Positions 1-6,912 of a DNA stretch of 64,000 nucleotides are shown one piece after another; within the stretch, counting starts at the first letter, position 1, and every line of letters begins with the position of its first letter. Made by a program: the position numbers and the translations under genes. Source of the stretch: Actinopolyspora erythraea (GTDB lineage Bacteria; Actinomycetota; Actinomycetes; Mycobacteriales; Pseudonocardiaceae); assembly GCF_002263515.1 (NCBI RefSeq), contig NZ_CP022752.1:4278001-4342000 (forward strand). Direction: 5' to 3'. The notes under the pieces were generated by a model. It ran no database searches. It was given only the letters and a program-made list of their open reading frames with translations, and was not told the origin of the DNA.

Positions 1-568
1 AACCTCCGTCCGCCTTGTCCTCCCGGATCAGTTCGGCGGCCTGTTCGGGCCCGCGTGCCATGCGCTGCGCCTTGCGCTTGGCCTCGGCGCGGCTCGTGGC
101 GCTGGTGTAGTCGAAGACCACCGAGGTGTTCGACAGGTGCTTGCTGCCGAGCTCACGCATCAGCAACAGCGAACGCGCCACCGAGCGGACCTCCGCCGGG
201 GTGAAGATGGTCCCCTCCGTGGCGGCCTCCGGCCCGCCCTGCTGTTGGACCCACTCGGTTACCTCCTGCTCGCTGACGTGCAGGTTCTGCCGGCCGGCGG
301 CCACGTCGGCGAGCTTCTGCCGGACCGTGAACGCGGCTATCTGGCGCGCCAGGTCGTCCTCGCGTCCCTGCTGTTCGAGCTGTTCACGCAGGCGCGGCCT
401 GTCACGCACCACCGCGTCGAACCGCTGTTCCACCGTGCTCACCGGGATGGCCTGGTCGCCGACGAGCGCGGCCGAGCCGACCCGCGACGGCTGGGAACCA
501 CACCCCGCCAGCAGGCAGGCGGCGAGCAGCGCGACGATCAACCGTGGGCGAACGATGACTGATCTCAC
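1..568 (-). CDS. SurA N-terminal-like lipoprotein (3' end outside window)
   Basis: The predicted N-terminus is a short basic stretch, a hydrophobic core and the lipobox LLAGC with Cys at about residue 23, so this is an exported lipoprotein. The rest is a charged helical domain (EQRFDAVVRDRPRLREQ, then TVRQKLADVAA and VSEQEVTEWV) of the SurA/trigger-factor-like chaperone N-terminal type, known in actinobacteria as 'SurA N-terminal domain lipoprotein'. I chose GTG at 568 because it directly precedes the signal peptide; the Shine-Dalgarno is weak. In related genomes this gene usually lies close to mfd and mazG; here mfd is about 24 kb away, with accessory DNA between. Isomerase activity cannot be judged from the visible part. 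Confidence 0.75.
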   Translation of the reverse strand, partial: MRSVIVRPRLIVALLAACLLAGCGSQPSRVGSAALVGDQAIPVSTVEQRFDAVVRDRPRLREQLEQQGREDDLARQIAAFTVRQKLADVAAGRQNLHVSEQEVTEWVQQQGGPEAATEGTIFTPAEVRSVARSLLLMRELGSKHLSNTSVVFDYTSATSRAEAKRKAQRMARGPEQAAELIREDKADGG

Positions 569-670
569 ACGATCACTTTCTCACGAGCCCCCCGCCGCTG
601 TCCGTAAGCCCGCTGTGATCATGACCGATCACACTCCGCACGCTTCGTGACAGGGGGCGGAACCGGGCAA

Positions 671-1498
671 TCAGCGGGATCGGCCCAGTTCACGCAGTTC
701 CCGGCGGAAGACCTCGGCGGTGGCCGGGAAGAGGTGCAGCAGGGGCTCCCCCTCGTCCGGATCGCGTTTGACCACGGTCAGCAGGGCGCCCAGCGGTCCC
801 GCGTAGTAGTTCAGCGGGAACTCGCACTCCCGCTCTGTCTCCCTGGAGACGTACTGGGAACGCACGGCGCGCAGCGCGAAGTCCAGCGGCGGGGCGGTCA
901 GCCGGTCCAGCAGGCGGTGCCCCGGCGAGTCGGGGTGCTTCGGGGGTTCCGGCTCGTTCGGCCCGGCCGGGGAGTCGCGGGCGCGGTCCGGCGCGGTGTG
1001 GCGAGCGGGTGGGAGCGGCATGGTGGTCGGCGGTTCGTCCACCGGCTCGGCGTCGGGCAGCAGTCCGGCCACTGTGGATGGCAGCGCGTCGGGTTCGACG
1101 GGTTCGAGCAGCACGCGGTCGTGCTCCACGGCGGCCAGCACGGCGCGGTCGTCGGCCTCGGCCACGTGGAAGCCGCCGCGCACCACCCCGGAGTCCGCCC
1201 GCATCGAGTACCAGCCGTAGACGCGGCGCTGGGGGCGGTGCAGCAGGTGGAGCGTGTCGCGCAGCGCGGCGTTCGGGGTACCACCCGTAGCCAGCCCCGC
1301 TTCGCGAAGCCCATCCAGGGCCGTCGCCACGATCGCCTCGCGTTCGCGGTGCGTGGCGCCGGGGGAAACGCCCTCCAACCCGGCCGGTTTGGCGGCGCGC
1401 TCGCCGAACTCGCCGTGGTGCAGCACGTCGTAGGCGGCGTAGCTGAGCACCACCGGTTCGGTGATGACGCGGTCGAAGCGGGGACTGGACACACTCAC
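671..1498 (-). CDS. EspG-family ESX (type VII) secretion-associated protein
   Basis: The 275-residue product begins VSVSSPRFDRVITEPVV and has the alternating strand/helix pattern of EspG chaperones (YAAYDVLHHGEFGE, REREAIVATALDGL, VYGWYSMRADSG, FPLNYYAGPLGALLTV). EspG proteins hold PE/PPE or WXG100 substrates in the cytosol for ESX secretion. The middle (about residues 165-205) is a Pro-rich linker, as in many actinomycete homologues. The start is GTG 1498 or GTG 1492; GAGAGGTGA suits the second. The open frame continues upstream but without EspG-like sequence. No ESX core gene is near, so the partner is unknown. It lies at the edge of a region with small helical proteins and a secreted-type deaminase toxin, which makes a type VII link plausible but unproven. 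Confidence 0.7.
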   Translation of the reverse strand: MSVSSPRFDRVITEPVVLSYAAYDVLHHGEFGERAAKPAGLEGVSPGATHREREAIVATALDGLREAGLATGGTPNAALRDTLHLLHRPQRRVYGWYSMRADSGVVRGGFHVAEADDRAVLAAVEHDRVLLEPVEPDALPSTVAGLLPDAEPVDEPPTTMPLPPARHTAPDRARDSPAGPNEPEPPKHPDSPGHRLLDRLTAPPLDFALRAVRSQYVSRETERECEFPLNYYAGPLGALLTVVKRDPDEGEPLLHLFPATAEVFRRELRELGRSR

Positions 1499-1854
1499 CT
1501 CTCGGCCTCTCGATCCCGCCCCCACACCACGAGTATGGCATCCGGGGCGGTTGTACGAGGGAGGTTCGGACCACAGGTCGAGGTGGGGTGCCGTGGATTC
1601 CCGCGGGGTCCGCGCGCCGCTCTCCGGGCGCATCGGCGGTCCGGTACTCCGAGCCGGGACAGCGTCCTCGGGAGAGTTCGGCGGGGCCGCGAGGACGTCC
1701 CGGGCGGTGGACGCGGTTTTGGAGGTGTTGGGAGTGCTGGGATGTGGGGGTAGCGATGCTGGGGTGTCGGTGGTGCTGGGGTGTTGGCGGTGACCTCGAT
1801 GCCGGTGCGGTGGACGGCCGGTGGGAGTCGAGACTCCGGTGGGTTGGCACGCGG
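1499..1854. other. Intergenic region without a supported gene
   Basis: This separates the espG-like start from the leader-like sequence of array 1. About 1720-1795 is strongly G-rich on the plus strand, with imperfect repeats of the type TGCTGGGGTGTTGG. This may form G-quadruplexes but has no evident coding character. The promoter of the EspG gene should lie here; I recognise no clear boxes. Confidence 0.4.
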
Positions 1855-1925
1855 GGTGTCCGACGGGGTGTGACGAAGTGGTTCCCAGCGCGCGTTCGCG
1901 CCGCTAGAATCCCAGCGCAGTGAGT
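1855..1925 (+). promoter_or_regulatory. Degenerate CRISPR leader of array 1
   Basis: The last 55 bases resemble the 71-base leader in front of arrays 2-4: ACGAAGTGGTTCCCAGCGC here against ACGAAAGTGATTCCCACAGC there, followed by GCTAGAATCCCAG against GTTAAGATCGCAGG. It is clearly more diverged, and no immunity-gene end precedes it. This array may be poorly transcribed or no longer adapted. Confidence 0.5.
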
Positions 1926-2075
1926 GTAGGTCCCGCACGCGCGGGGATGGACCCACCGTCCGCACGCTAGTCTCCACCGCGACAAGGTAGGCCCCGCACG
2001 CGCGGGGATGGACCGCTGTAGGCCCTGGTGTAGTGCGGTGACCAGCCGTAGGCCCCGCGCAGGCGGGGAGGCACA
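1926..2075 (+). CRISPR. CRISPR array 1: 3 repeats, 2 spacers, type I-E-like
   Basis: Repeats of 28 bases start at 1926, 1987 and 2048, separated by two different 33-base spacers (61-base period). The repeat begins GTAGGCCCCG and ends CGGGGATGGACC, with a CCCCGC/GCGGGG stem and ATGG after the stem, as in type I-E. The third repeat is degenerate at its 3' end (GGGGAGGCACA), which marks it as leader-distal and sets the orientation as plus. No cas gene lies in the window. Confidence 0.88.
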
Positions 2076-2078
2076 CAA

Positions 2079-2110
2079 AAAGCGTCCCCGGATCGCTCCG
2101 GGGACGCTTT
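2079..2110. terminator. Bidirectional terminator-like hairpin between array 1 and the DUF397 gene
   Basis: A perfect 14-bp stem (AAAGCGTCCCCGGA and its complement) surrounds a TCGC loop. A-tracts and T-tracts flank it, so it can terminate array transcription on plus and DUF397 transcription on minus. Near-identical hairpins follow arrays 2 and 3. Confidence 0.8.
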
Positions 2111-2126
2111 ATCTGTTCGCTGGAGT

Positions 2127-2321
2127 TCAGTCGAACCGGTTGCTCTTCACCGCGTCGATGAACGCGGCCCACTGCTGGCCGGTGGTGGTGAAGTACCCGG
2201 CCGAGCGATCCTTGGTGTCGCGCACCGCCGCGCCGTCGGATAACTGCCCTACTTCGATGCAGTGAGTGTGCTGCTTGGAGCGACTGGACTTACGCCACGC
2301 GGAGGGCGGTTGGGATGTCAT
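2127..2321 (-). CDS. DUF397 protein
   Basis: A 64-residue protein with the DUF397 signature: W-RKSSRS near the N-terminus, then CIEVG, AAVRDTKDRSAGYF and WAAFIDAVKSNRFD. DUF397 proteins are encoded immediately after Scr1-type XRE regulators in actinomycetes and often behave as their small partner or antitoxin-like protein (BldB/AbaA-type pairs). The start ATG overlaps the stop of the upstream XRE gene by 4 bases, so the two are translationally coupled. Its stop lies 16 bases from the hairpin that closes array 1. The C-terminal half is nearly identical to the copy at 3510-3698, so the two are recent duplicates. Confidence 0.85.
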   Translation of the reverse strand: MTSQPPSAWRKSSRSKQHTHCIEVGQLSDGAAVRDTKDRSAGYFTTTGQQWAAFIDAVKSNRFD

Positions 2322-3073
2322 CGTTTCCTTTCCAGCTCATTGGCGATGTTGTTGATGAGTTCCGCTGACTGTGCAGGAGGCATCGCTATCTGGCGCAGCG
2401 TAGTAGCCGCTTGTTGGTAAGCCCTGGTTTCCCTGGCGCTGTACACGGAAGTCGATGAGGCGACATGTTCGAGATGCACGATCGGCGCGGCCTTGGCGAA
2501 CTCGAACAGCACGAAGGAGCCCGCGTGTGCCGGTGTCCATCGCGTGGAGCCGTCGGGGATGGCCCTGATCGTCACGTTGTCGAGTTCGCTCATCTTGGCC
2601 AGGTGTCGAAGCTGTTCGAGTAGGACGTCGTAGCCGCCGAGAGGCTCGCGGAGAGTGTGCTCGGTGATGATGACTTCCAGTGTGGGTGCGTTGGCCCTGT
2701 AGAGAATGTTCTGGCGACCCACCCGCATGGTCACGCGCGCGTTGGTGTCGGCGTCCGACTGGTTCCCCATGACAGCGGCTGCGTAGTCGGCGGTTTGCAG
2801 GAGTCCGGGCATCACGTCGGTACATACGTCCGTGATGTGTCGCGCGCTGGTCTCGAATTCGATCAGCGTGGTCAGTTCACGGCGTGCTCCGGTGGGGCCG
2901 GATACCCAGTTGGGCTGGTCCGCGTCTCGCGCCATCTCGACCAGTTCGTGGTATCTGGCTCCGCGTACACCGAGCGTTGTGAGGATCTGGGCGACGTCTT
3001 CCGGCTTCGGCGTTCTGGCACCACTCTCGTACCGAGACAGCGTCACATAGCTGACGTCGAGATGCTGCCCCAA
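2318..3073 (-). pseudogene. Scr1-type XRE/DUF5753 regulator, 5'-truncated
   Basis: The frame encodes the second half of an XRE helix-turn-helix (HLDVSYVTLSRYESGARTPKPEDV), then a full DUF5753 domain (DVMPGLLQTADYA, EVIITEHTLREPLGG, SFVLFEFAKAAPIVHLEH) ending in ELERKR. The intact paralogue at 3695-4549 has about 30 more N-terminal residues covering the first HTH helices. Here that part is replaced, upstream of about 3061, by sequence belonging to the other strand's toxin gene. A TTG at 3073 could restart translation, but the HTH would be incomplete. The longer open frame reaching 3418 runs through the CRISPR array and is not a real N-terminus. I therefore call it a probable pseudogene; a shortened regulator is the alternative. 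Confidence 0.7.
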
Positions 3074-3115
3074 GGGGCCACGCTGGTGGTGTGGCAGCCC
3101 GGCCGGTGGTACTGA
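3061..3115 (+). pseudogene. Scar of a toxin-immunity operon
   Basis: On plus, this segment reads MLPQGATLVVWQPGRWY and stop. The first part matches the C-terminus of the deaminase toxin (ILPQGSTLVVWQPG at 11120-11157). The last part matches the C-terminus of the Imm1-like protein (EWQPGQWY at 7367 and 11653). The two ends are fused at the shared WQPG codons (about 3091-3102). This is what a deletion between short homologous sequences, removing the 3' half of the toxin and nearly all of the immunity gene, would leave. Confidence 0.7.
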
Positions 3116-3186
3116 CCACCCTCCTGCCCGGAACGAAAGTGATTCCCACAGCGGGAAAGCGCTGTTAAGATCGCAGGTCAACAAGT
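3116..3186 (+). promoter_or_regulatory. CRISPR leader of array 2
   Basis: Exactly 71 bases separate the immunity-gene stop codon from the first repeat, as at arrays 3 and 4. The sequence is almost the same in all three; the most conserved part is GTGATTCCCACAGCGGGAAA followed by TGTTAAGATCGCAGG. It is A/T-richer than its surroundings. Confidence 0.75.
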
Positions 3187-3458
3187 GTAGGCCCCGCGCA
3201 TGCGGGGATGGACCATCACTGGACCAGGACATACTCGTCATTCCTCCGTAGGCCCCGCGCATGCGGGGATGGACCGTCAGGGTCGCTCGGATCGAGGTGG
3301 TGTCGGCCGTAGGCCCCGCGCACGCGGGGATGGACCTCCCCATGCTGGTGTGGTGGGAAGATCGAAGGGGTAGGCCCCGCGCGTGCGGGGATAGACCTTT
3401 CGGGGTGCACCGCTCCACGCTCTACCGCGTGTAGGCCCCGCGCAGGCGGGGAGGCACA
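3187..3458 (+). CRISPR. CRISPR array 2: 5 repeats, 4 spacers, type I-E-like
   Basis: Repeats of 28 bases start at 3187, 3248, 3309, 3370 and 3431; all four spacers are 33 bases and unrelated to each other. The loop varies (GCATGC, GCACGC, GCGTGC), but both stem arms are conserved, so the hairpin is under selection. The fourth repeat has ATAGACC instead of ATGGACC. The last repeat is the degenerate leader-distal form shared with arrays 1 and 3. Confidence 0.92.
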
Positions 3459-3497
3459 GATAAAGCGTCCCCGGATCGCTCCGGGGACGCTTTATCT
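3458..3497. terminator. Bidirectional terminator-like hairpin after array 2
   Basis: A perfect 18-bp stem beginning AGATAAAGCG with a TCGC loop overlaps the last base of the terminal repeat. It lies between the array and the DUF397 stop and is longer than the copy after array 1. Confidence 0.8.
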
Positions 3498-3509
3498 GTT
3501 CGCTGGAGT

Positions 3510-3698
3510 TCAGTCGAACCGGTTGCTCTTCACCGCGTCGATGAACGCGGCCCACTGCTGACCGGTGGCGGTGAAGTATCCGGCCGAGCGGTCCTTGGTG
3601 TCGCGGACGGCGGCGCCGTTCGAGGTGCGGCCGACCTCGACGCAACTAGTTTTCGAGGAGCGGCTCGACTTGCGCCAGCCCTCGGGGTGTACTGTCAT
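3510..3698 (-). CDS. DUF397 protein
   Basis: A 62-residue DUF397 protein with WRKSSRSSKTSCVEVG near the N-terminus and the shared C-terminus AVRDTKDRSAGYF...WAAFIDAVKSNRFD. It overlaps the stop of the XRE gene at 3695 by 4 bases (ATGA), the normal arrangement for Scr1/DUF397 pairs. Of the three DUF397 copies in the region, this is the one with an intact partner regulator. It is probably co-transcribed with that XRE gene and terminated at the 3458-3497 hairpin. Confidence 0.88.
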   Translation of the reverse strand: MTVHPEGWRKSSRSSKTSCVEVGRTSNGAAVRDTKDRSAGYFTATGQQWAAFIDAVKSNRFD

Positions 3699-4549
3699 CC
3701 GTGGTTGTCCTCCATTTCAGCCGCGCACTGAGCGATGAACTCGATGGACTCGGTCGGGTTCATCGCTGCCTCACGGAGGTTAACCGCCGCTTCCCGGTGA
3801 ACTTTTATGTCCCCGGTGTTGGACAAGAACGCGGAACTGCTCAAGTGCTCGAAGTGCACGATCGGTGCTGCTTTCGCGAAGTCGAACAGGATAAACGGTC
3901 CGATGTGCGCCGGAGTCCACTTACCGGTATCCGGGAGGACGTGCACGGTGACGTTGTTGTGGTCGGATGCGATTTTGGCGATGTAGCGCAGTTGGTCGGC
4001 CATTACCTCGCGTCCACCCATTGGCCGCCGAAGTGCGGTTTCGAGGATGATCGCCGTGAGTTCCGCCGGTTTCGGGCGTGTGAGTACATCGCGGCGTCCG
4101 ATCCTCATGGCCACCAGGCGTTCGATGTCGCCAGGGGTCTCATTGGCCATGATCGTTCGGGCGTAGTCCGAGGTTTGTAGCAGTCCTGGGATGAGCAACG
4201 GCGAAACATCCACGATGTTGGTCGCGGTGCGCTCGAACTCAAGCAGTGTAGTCAGGTCGTCGTGACCGGTTCCGGCTTTCAGCCAGTTCGCGTCGCCGTT
4301 GGCGATGTCGGCTGCCATCTCCGTGAGTCGTTCACGTTCGGCCTCCGACGCGCCGAAGGTTGCCAGGATCGCGGATGACTGTTCCGGGGTGGGTGGTTGG
4401 TCGCCGGACTCGAACCTCGCGTACTTCGAGTGGTGCCATCCGAGTCTTTGCGCCACTTCTCGCATGGTCATTCCCGCTGCTTCGCGGGCTTCACGCAGTT
4501 CAGCGCCGAGTGCTCGAACCCGCGGCGAATGCTTAGCGGTGCGTGCCAT
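3695..4549 (-). CDS. Scr1-type XRE regulator with DUF5753 domain
   Basis: A 284-residue regulator of normal family length. Residues about 12-65 form an XRE HTH (LGAELREAREAAGMTMREVAQRL...KYARFESGDQPPTP); residues about 90-275 form the DUF5753 ligand/partner domain (LLIPGLLQTSDYARTIMA, AIILETALRRPMGG, GPFILFDFAKAAPIVHFEH). It is transcribed divergently from the toxin operon at 4698, with about 150 bases between. Its ATG lies inside one arm of a 12-bp inverted repeat (4547-4558), whose other arm is at 4612-4623. This suggests control of its own promoter and of the toxin operon. That is inference from position. Confidence 0.88.
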   Translation of the reverse strand: MARTAKHSPRVRALGAELREAREAAGMTMREVAQRLGWHHSKYARFESGDQPPTPEQSSAILATFGASEAERERLTEMAADIANGDANWLKAGTGHDDLTTLLEFERTATNIVDVSPLLIPGLLQTSDYARTIMANETPGDIERLVAMRIGRRDVLTRPKPAELTAIILETALRRPMGGREVMADQLRYIAKIASDHNNVTVHVLPDTGKWTPAHIGPFILFDFAKAAPIVHFEHLSSSAFLSNTGDIKVHREAAVNLREAAMNPTESIEFIAQCAAEMEDNHG

Positions 4550-4623
4550 GAGACAAACCCTAATCTCCGAATCTGGCTCTGTTCCAGGAGATCACTCGAT
4601 CGAAGTATTGAGTTTGTCTCATG
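4547..4623. promoter_or_regulatory. Divergent promoter region with 12-bp inverted repeat
   Basis: CATGAGACAAAC (4547-4558) and its exact complement GTTTGTCTCATG (4612-4623) are 53 bases apart. One arm covers the XRE start codon. The other lies between TTGAGT (about 4609) and TACTGT (about 4633), which could serve as -35/-10 boxes for the operon beginning at 4698. The arrangement suits an XRE operator acting on both genes. Confidence 0.5.
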
Positions 4624-4697
4624 GAACAAAATACTGTCCTGTTAGACAGAGCAGAGTCAGTCAGACACGTACTGTTCGTCGATAGGAAGTGTATTGA

Positions 4698-4922
4698 ATG
4701 CCACAGAGGTATGACGTGTCGTATCCGGGTGTGCGGGTGCGGTGTCGGGATGAGTCGGGGTCGTCGTCGCTGGTGGTGTGGCGGTCGCAGTGGACTCCGG
4801 AAGTGATTCGGATCGAGACGCCCACGATCTACAACCGGACGGTGTGGACGGTGGAGCAGGCTCGTGTGTTGCGGGATGTGTTGGACGCGGCGGTGCGGTG
4901 TGCTGGGGGTGATGCTCGGTGA
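4698..4922 (+). CDS. Small protein, first gene of the deaminase toxin operon
   Basis: A 74-residue protein with no family I recognise. It has a predicted strand-rich start (VRVRCRDESGSSSLVVW) and ends in a helix (WTVEQARVLRDVLDAAVR). Its homologue at 9447-9665 shares TPTIYNRTVWTVEQAR (there TPTVYNRTLWTAEQAR), which places both in the same operon position. The two being kept through duplication argues for a real, conserved product. Its stop overlaps the GTG of the next gene by 4 bases. It could be a regulator or an accessory to toxin export; the sequence does not decide. Confidence 0.7.
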   Translation: MPQRYDVSYPGVRVRCRDESGSSSLVVWRSQWTPEVIRIETPTIYNRTVWTVEQARVLRDVLDAAVRCAGGDAR

Positions 4923-5167
4923 CCAGTTATGCGGGCAGGTTGGGCATGTGGTTGGCCCACGAGCAGTGGAAGCTCGAACAAGCCTCCTACGACATCCCGG
5001 CCCGGCAGGCCACCCCCAGACAGTGCGCCGAACTCGCCGGGGTGCTGCAACGACTCTCTGACGAGCTGCGGGACTACGCGGCCGGGCTCGCCTTCAGCGG
5101 CGGGCAGCCGCCGGAGTCGGGCTCGATCGACCCCGACGAGCCACCCGCAGGGGAGGACCAGCGATGA
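4919..5167 (+). CDS. Small helical protein of the toxin operon
   Basis: An 82-residue product starting with GTG at 4919, coupled to the gene before it (GTGA). Residues 1-55 are predicted helical (RLGMWLAHEQWKLEQASYD...QCAELAGVLQRLSDELRDYAAGL), followed by an acidic, Pro-rich tail. The homologue at 9662-9889 has the same plan (LLRRGQWMLDEAAHKL...AVTAALDELSAALREH). Size and helix pair recall small partner proteins of type VII secreted toxins, but there is no WXG motif. Function unknown. Confidence 0.68.
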   Translation: MTSYAGRLGMWLAHEQWKLEQASYDIPARQATPRQCAELAGVLQRLSDELRDYAAGLAFSGGQPPESGSIDPDEPPAGEDQR

Positions 5168-5616
5168 GTGCGCCTCCGGTACTGCTGGCCACCGCCGTGG
5201 TGCTGACCGGGGCCGTGATCGTGCTGGGCGGCTGGGGTCATCGGGCCGGTTACCGGCCGCGTCACGCGGGTGGCAGTGGTCCGGCCGCGCGCCGGTTGGC
5301 CGCACTCAGGTTGGAGCACTACGGCCGGGACGAGTACCCGACCATCGAGTTGATCGGCTGGCCGTTGTGTGATCCGGACGAGCAGCCGCACCTGTTCGGG
5401 CTGGCCCGACCCGCCCCGGTGGCACCCTGGTTGCCACCAGCACCGGAGCCCTCACCGGCCGTGCCGCCTCACACCGTCCCGAGTGCCGCTGACACGACTC
5501 CCACCGCCCCCACCGCTCCCGCCGTGTCGACTGCCTCGGCCGGTGCCGTAGCGGGAGCCGATTCTCCCGATCTGGCCATGCTGCGCCGCGTCCTCGACGG
5601 GCTGCACCGCTTGTGA
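5164..5616 (+). CDS. Membrane-anchored Pro-rich protein of the toxin operon
   Basis: 150 residues; one N-terminal membrane segment (LLATAVVLTGAVIVLGGW, about 7-24) with a short outside or start portion. A conserved-looking segment follows (RRLAALRLEHYGRDEYPTIELIGW), then a Pro/Ala/Thr-rich linker (about 85-130) and a short C-terminal helix (LAMLRRVLDGLHRL). The ATG overlaps the previous stop (ATGA). The second operon has a much shorter, different gene in this place (9886-10176). A role in tethering or export is possible but not shown. Confidence 0.65.
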   Translation: MSAPPVLLATAVVLTGAVIVLGGWGHRAGYRPRHAGGSGPAARRLAALRLEHYGRDEYPTIELIGWPLCDPDEQPHLFGLARPAPVAPWLPPAPEPSPAVPPHTVPSAADTTPTAPTAPAVSTASAGAVAGADSPDLAMLRRVLDGLHRL

Positions 5617-5747
5617 ACCACGGCCCGGCACCGTCGATTCCCCGACGTCCGGTGCCGGACCGTCCGCCGCCCGACCGGCCGCTCCCCTCCCCGTCCGGCC
5701 GGGCGGCACCCAACCACCGAGGGGACCCGGCGTTCATCGAACTCTGA
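5613..5747 (+). CDS. Short Pro-rich ORF of the toxin operon
   Basis: GTG at 5613 overlaps the stop of the preceding gene (GTGA) and opens a 44-residue frame, very rich in Pro and Arg (RRPVPDRPPPDRPLPSPSG), ending AFIEL. Translational coupling is the only evidence for expression. It may instead be a non-functional extension of the region between the membrane protein and the helical gene at 5922. Confidence 0.35.
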   Translation: MNHGPAPSIPRRPVPDRPPPDRPLPSPSGRAAPNHRGDPAFIEL

Positions 5748-5921
5748 ACTGCGACCCCGAGGCGGCACGTGAACGCCGAGGACACCCCGGGTGGTGATAC
5801 CCGCCGGACACGACGGTCCCCACAGGGGACCGGCTACGGACTGGACACACTCCAACTCCCGGCACCGGTAGCCGTCTCACTGCGCCGGGACTGTCGTCCC
5901 CTCCTGGTAGGAGAACCCGTG

Positions 5922-6170
5922 ATGCTCGACGAGATCCGTGGACAGCTCCAACAGATCACCGACACCGCGCCAGTGAGCGAATTACAGACCATACGGACCA
6001 CGCTGGACGAGCTACGCGCACTGCTGCACCAGATGGCCGGAACCAGCACCAACGACGACGTGCACCAGGCGTCGCGGCTGTTCGGAATCGCCCACGACAA
6101 GACCGGCGAGGCCGTCCAGGCGCTCATGTATGCCCTCGAGCACGTCCGCTCGTTCTCCGCCGTGCTGTGA
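5922..6170 (+). CDS. Helical partner protein preceding the deaminase toxin
   Basis: An 82-residue protein, nearly all helix (MLDEIRGQLQQI, ELQTIRTTLDELRALLHQM, VHQASRLFGIAHDKTGEAV). ATG 5922 has AGGAG 8 bases upstream; the overlapping GTG 5919 is less well spaced, and the ATG aligns with the equivalent gene at 10207. The toxin starts 13 bases after the stop, behind a strong GAAGGAGG. Small helical proteins encoded directly before secreted toxins often act as targeting partners or chaperones, for example in type VII systems. That role is inference. Confidence 0.7.
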   Translation: MLDEIRGQLQQITDTAPVSELQTIRTTLDELRALLHQMAGTSTNDDVHQASRLFGIAHDKTGEAVQALMYALEHVRSFSAVL

Positions 6171-6183
6171 AGGAGGGTCCGGC

Positions 6184-6912
6184 ATGTCCCACGTGGAAGA
6201 CATGGGAAACACCCTCGCCGGAATGCTCACACGACTACCACCCGAACAACTCCACCCAGTACGGGCCTGGATCGAGGAATACGCCCTACCCACCCTCGCC
6301 GAAGTCGGCCAAGGCAGCACCTCGCCCGACCTGGCCGAGGCCGTCGCGCTGTTCGAACAAACCCGCGAACTCATCGACGACGTGCTCGCCCTGAGCGAGA
6401 CCACCCGAGGACACCTGGTGAGCTACCTCGCCACCCTCGGCATGACCGAAGACCAACCCCCACCGAGCCTGCCCCACCCCTCCACCCATCCCCGAATACC
6501 CACCGACGCTTCCCGGGACCGCTCGTGGATCGAGCAGGTTCGCCAACGACTGCCCGAACACACCGGCGGACAAACCACCGGACTCACCTACGACCAAGAC
6601 GGCACCGAACTTCAGGTCAACAGCGGGCGAGACCCAAAACTGTCCGAGCAAGCACGGCTGATCCTGCACAATTCCGAACGGTTTCCCACCGACGATCGTG
6701 GCGAACCGACCGTGACGATGCACGTTGAGGTGAAATACGCGCTCATGATGCGGCAAGCAGGGCAGACTTATGGCGTCGTGGTGCTCAACAACGAACTCTG
6801 CCGAGGGTGCGAAAAGGCCGTACCAGAGATCCTGCCGAAAGGCTCCACCCTGAAAGTGTGGCACCCAGGAACGCCCGAAACGATCACGCTGCGAGGAAAG
6901 GCCAGACCGTGA
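6184..6912 (+). CDS. DddA-like (SCP1.201-type) cytidine deaminase toxin
   Basis: 242 residues. About 1-87 are a helical N-terminal domain (MLTRLPPEQLHPVRAWIEEYALPT...), then a Pro-rich linker (90-108) and a C-terminal deaminase domain (about 125-230). The deaminase shows the zinc motifs HVE (His180, Glu182) and CRGC (Cys206, Cys209), with GVVVLNN before the Cys pair and ILPKGSTLKV after it. This is the pattern of DddA, which deaminates cytosine in double-stranded DNA: HVE, LVFHNN, TCGFC, LLPENAKMTV. Nucleic-acid specificity cannot be read from sequence. The immunity gene overlaps the stop by 4 bases. There is no signal peptide; the helical N-domain and small helical partners suggest type VII-like or similar delivery. 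Confidence 0.85.
   Translation: MSHVEDMGNTLAGMLTRLPPEQLHPVRAWIEEYALPTLAEVGQGSTSPDLAEAVALFEQTRELIDDVLALSETTRGHLVSYLATLGMTEDQPPPSLPHPSTHPRIPTDASRDRSWIEQVRQRLPEHTGGQTTGLTYDQDGTELQVNSGRDPKLSEQARLILHNSERFPTDDRGEPTVTMHVEVKYALMMRQAGQTYGVVVLNNELCRGCEKAVPEILPKGSTLKVWHPGTPETITLRGKARP

Noticed and set aside
1720..1800. G-rich repeats as a possible further CRISPR or tandem array
   Set aside because: Units are irregular in length and sequence, with no spacer structure.
2657..3115. 152-codon plus-strand frame ending in the toxin/Imm1 scar
   Set aside because: Most of it is antisense to the DUF5753 domain; only the last 18 codons are a real remnant.
2318..3418. 366-codon minus-strand frame extending the truncated XRE gene through array 2
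   Set aside because: Its first 110 codons translate CRISPR repeats and spacers (repeated ARGLP/SPHARG-like segments), so only the part from about 3073 downwards is gene-like.
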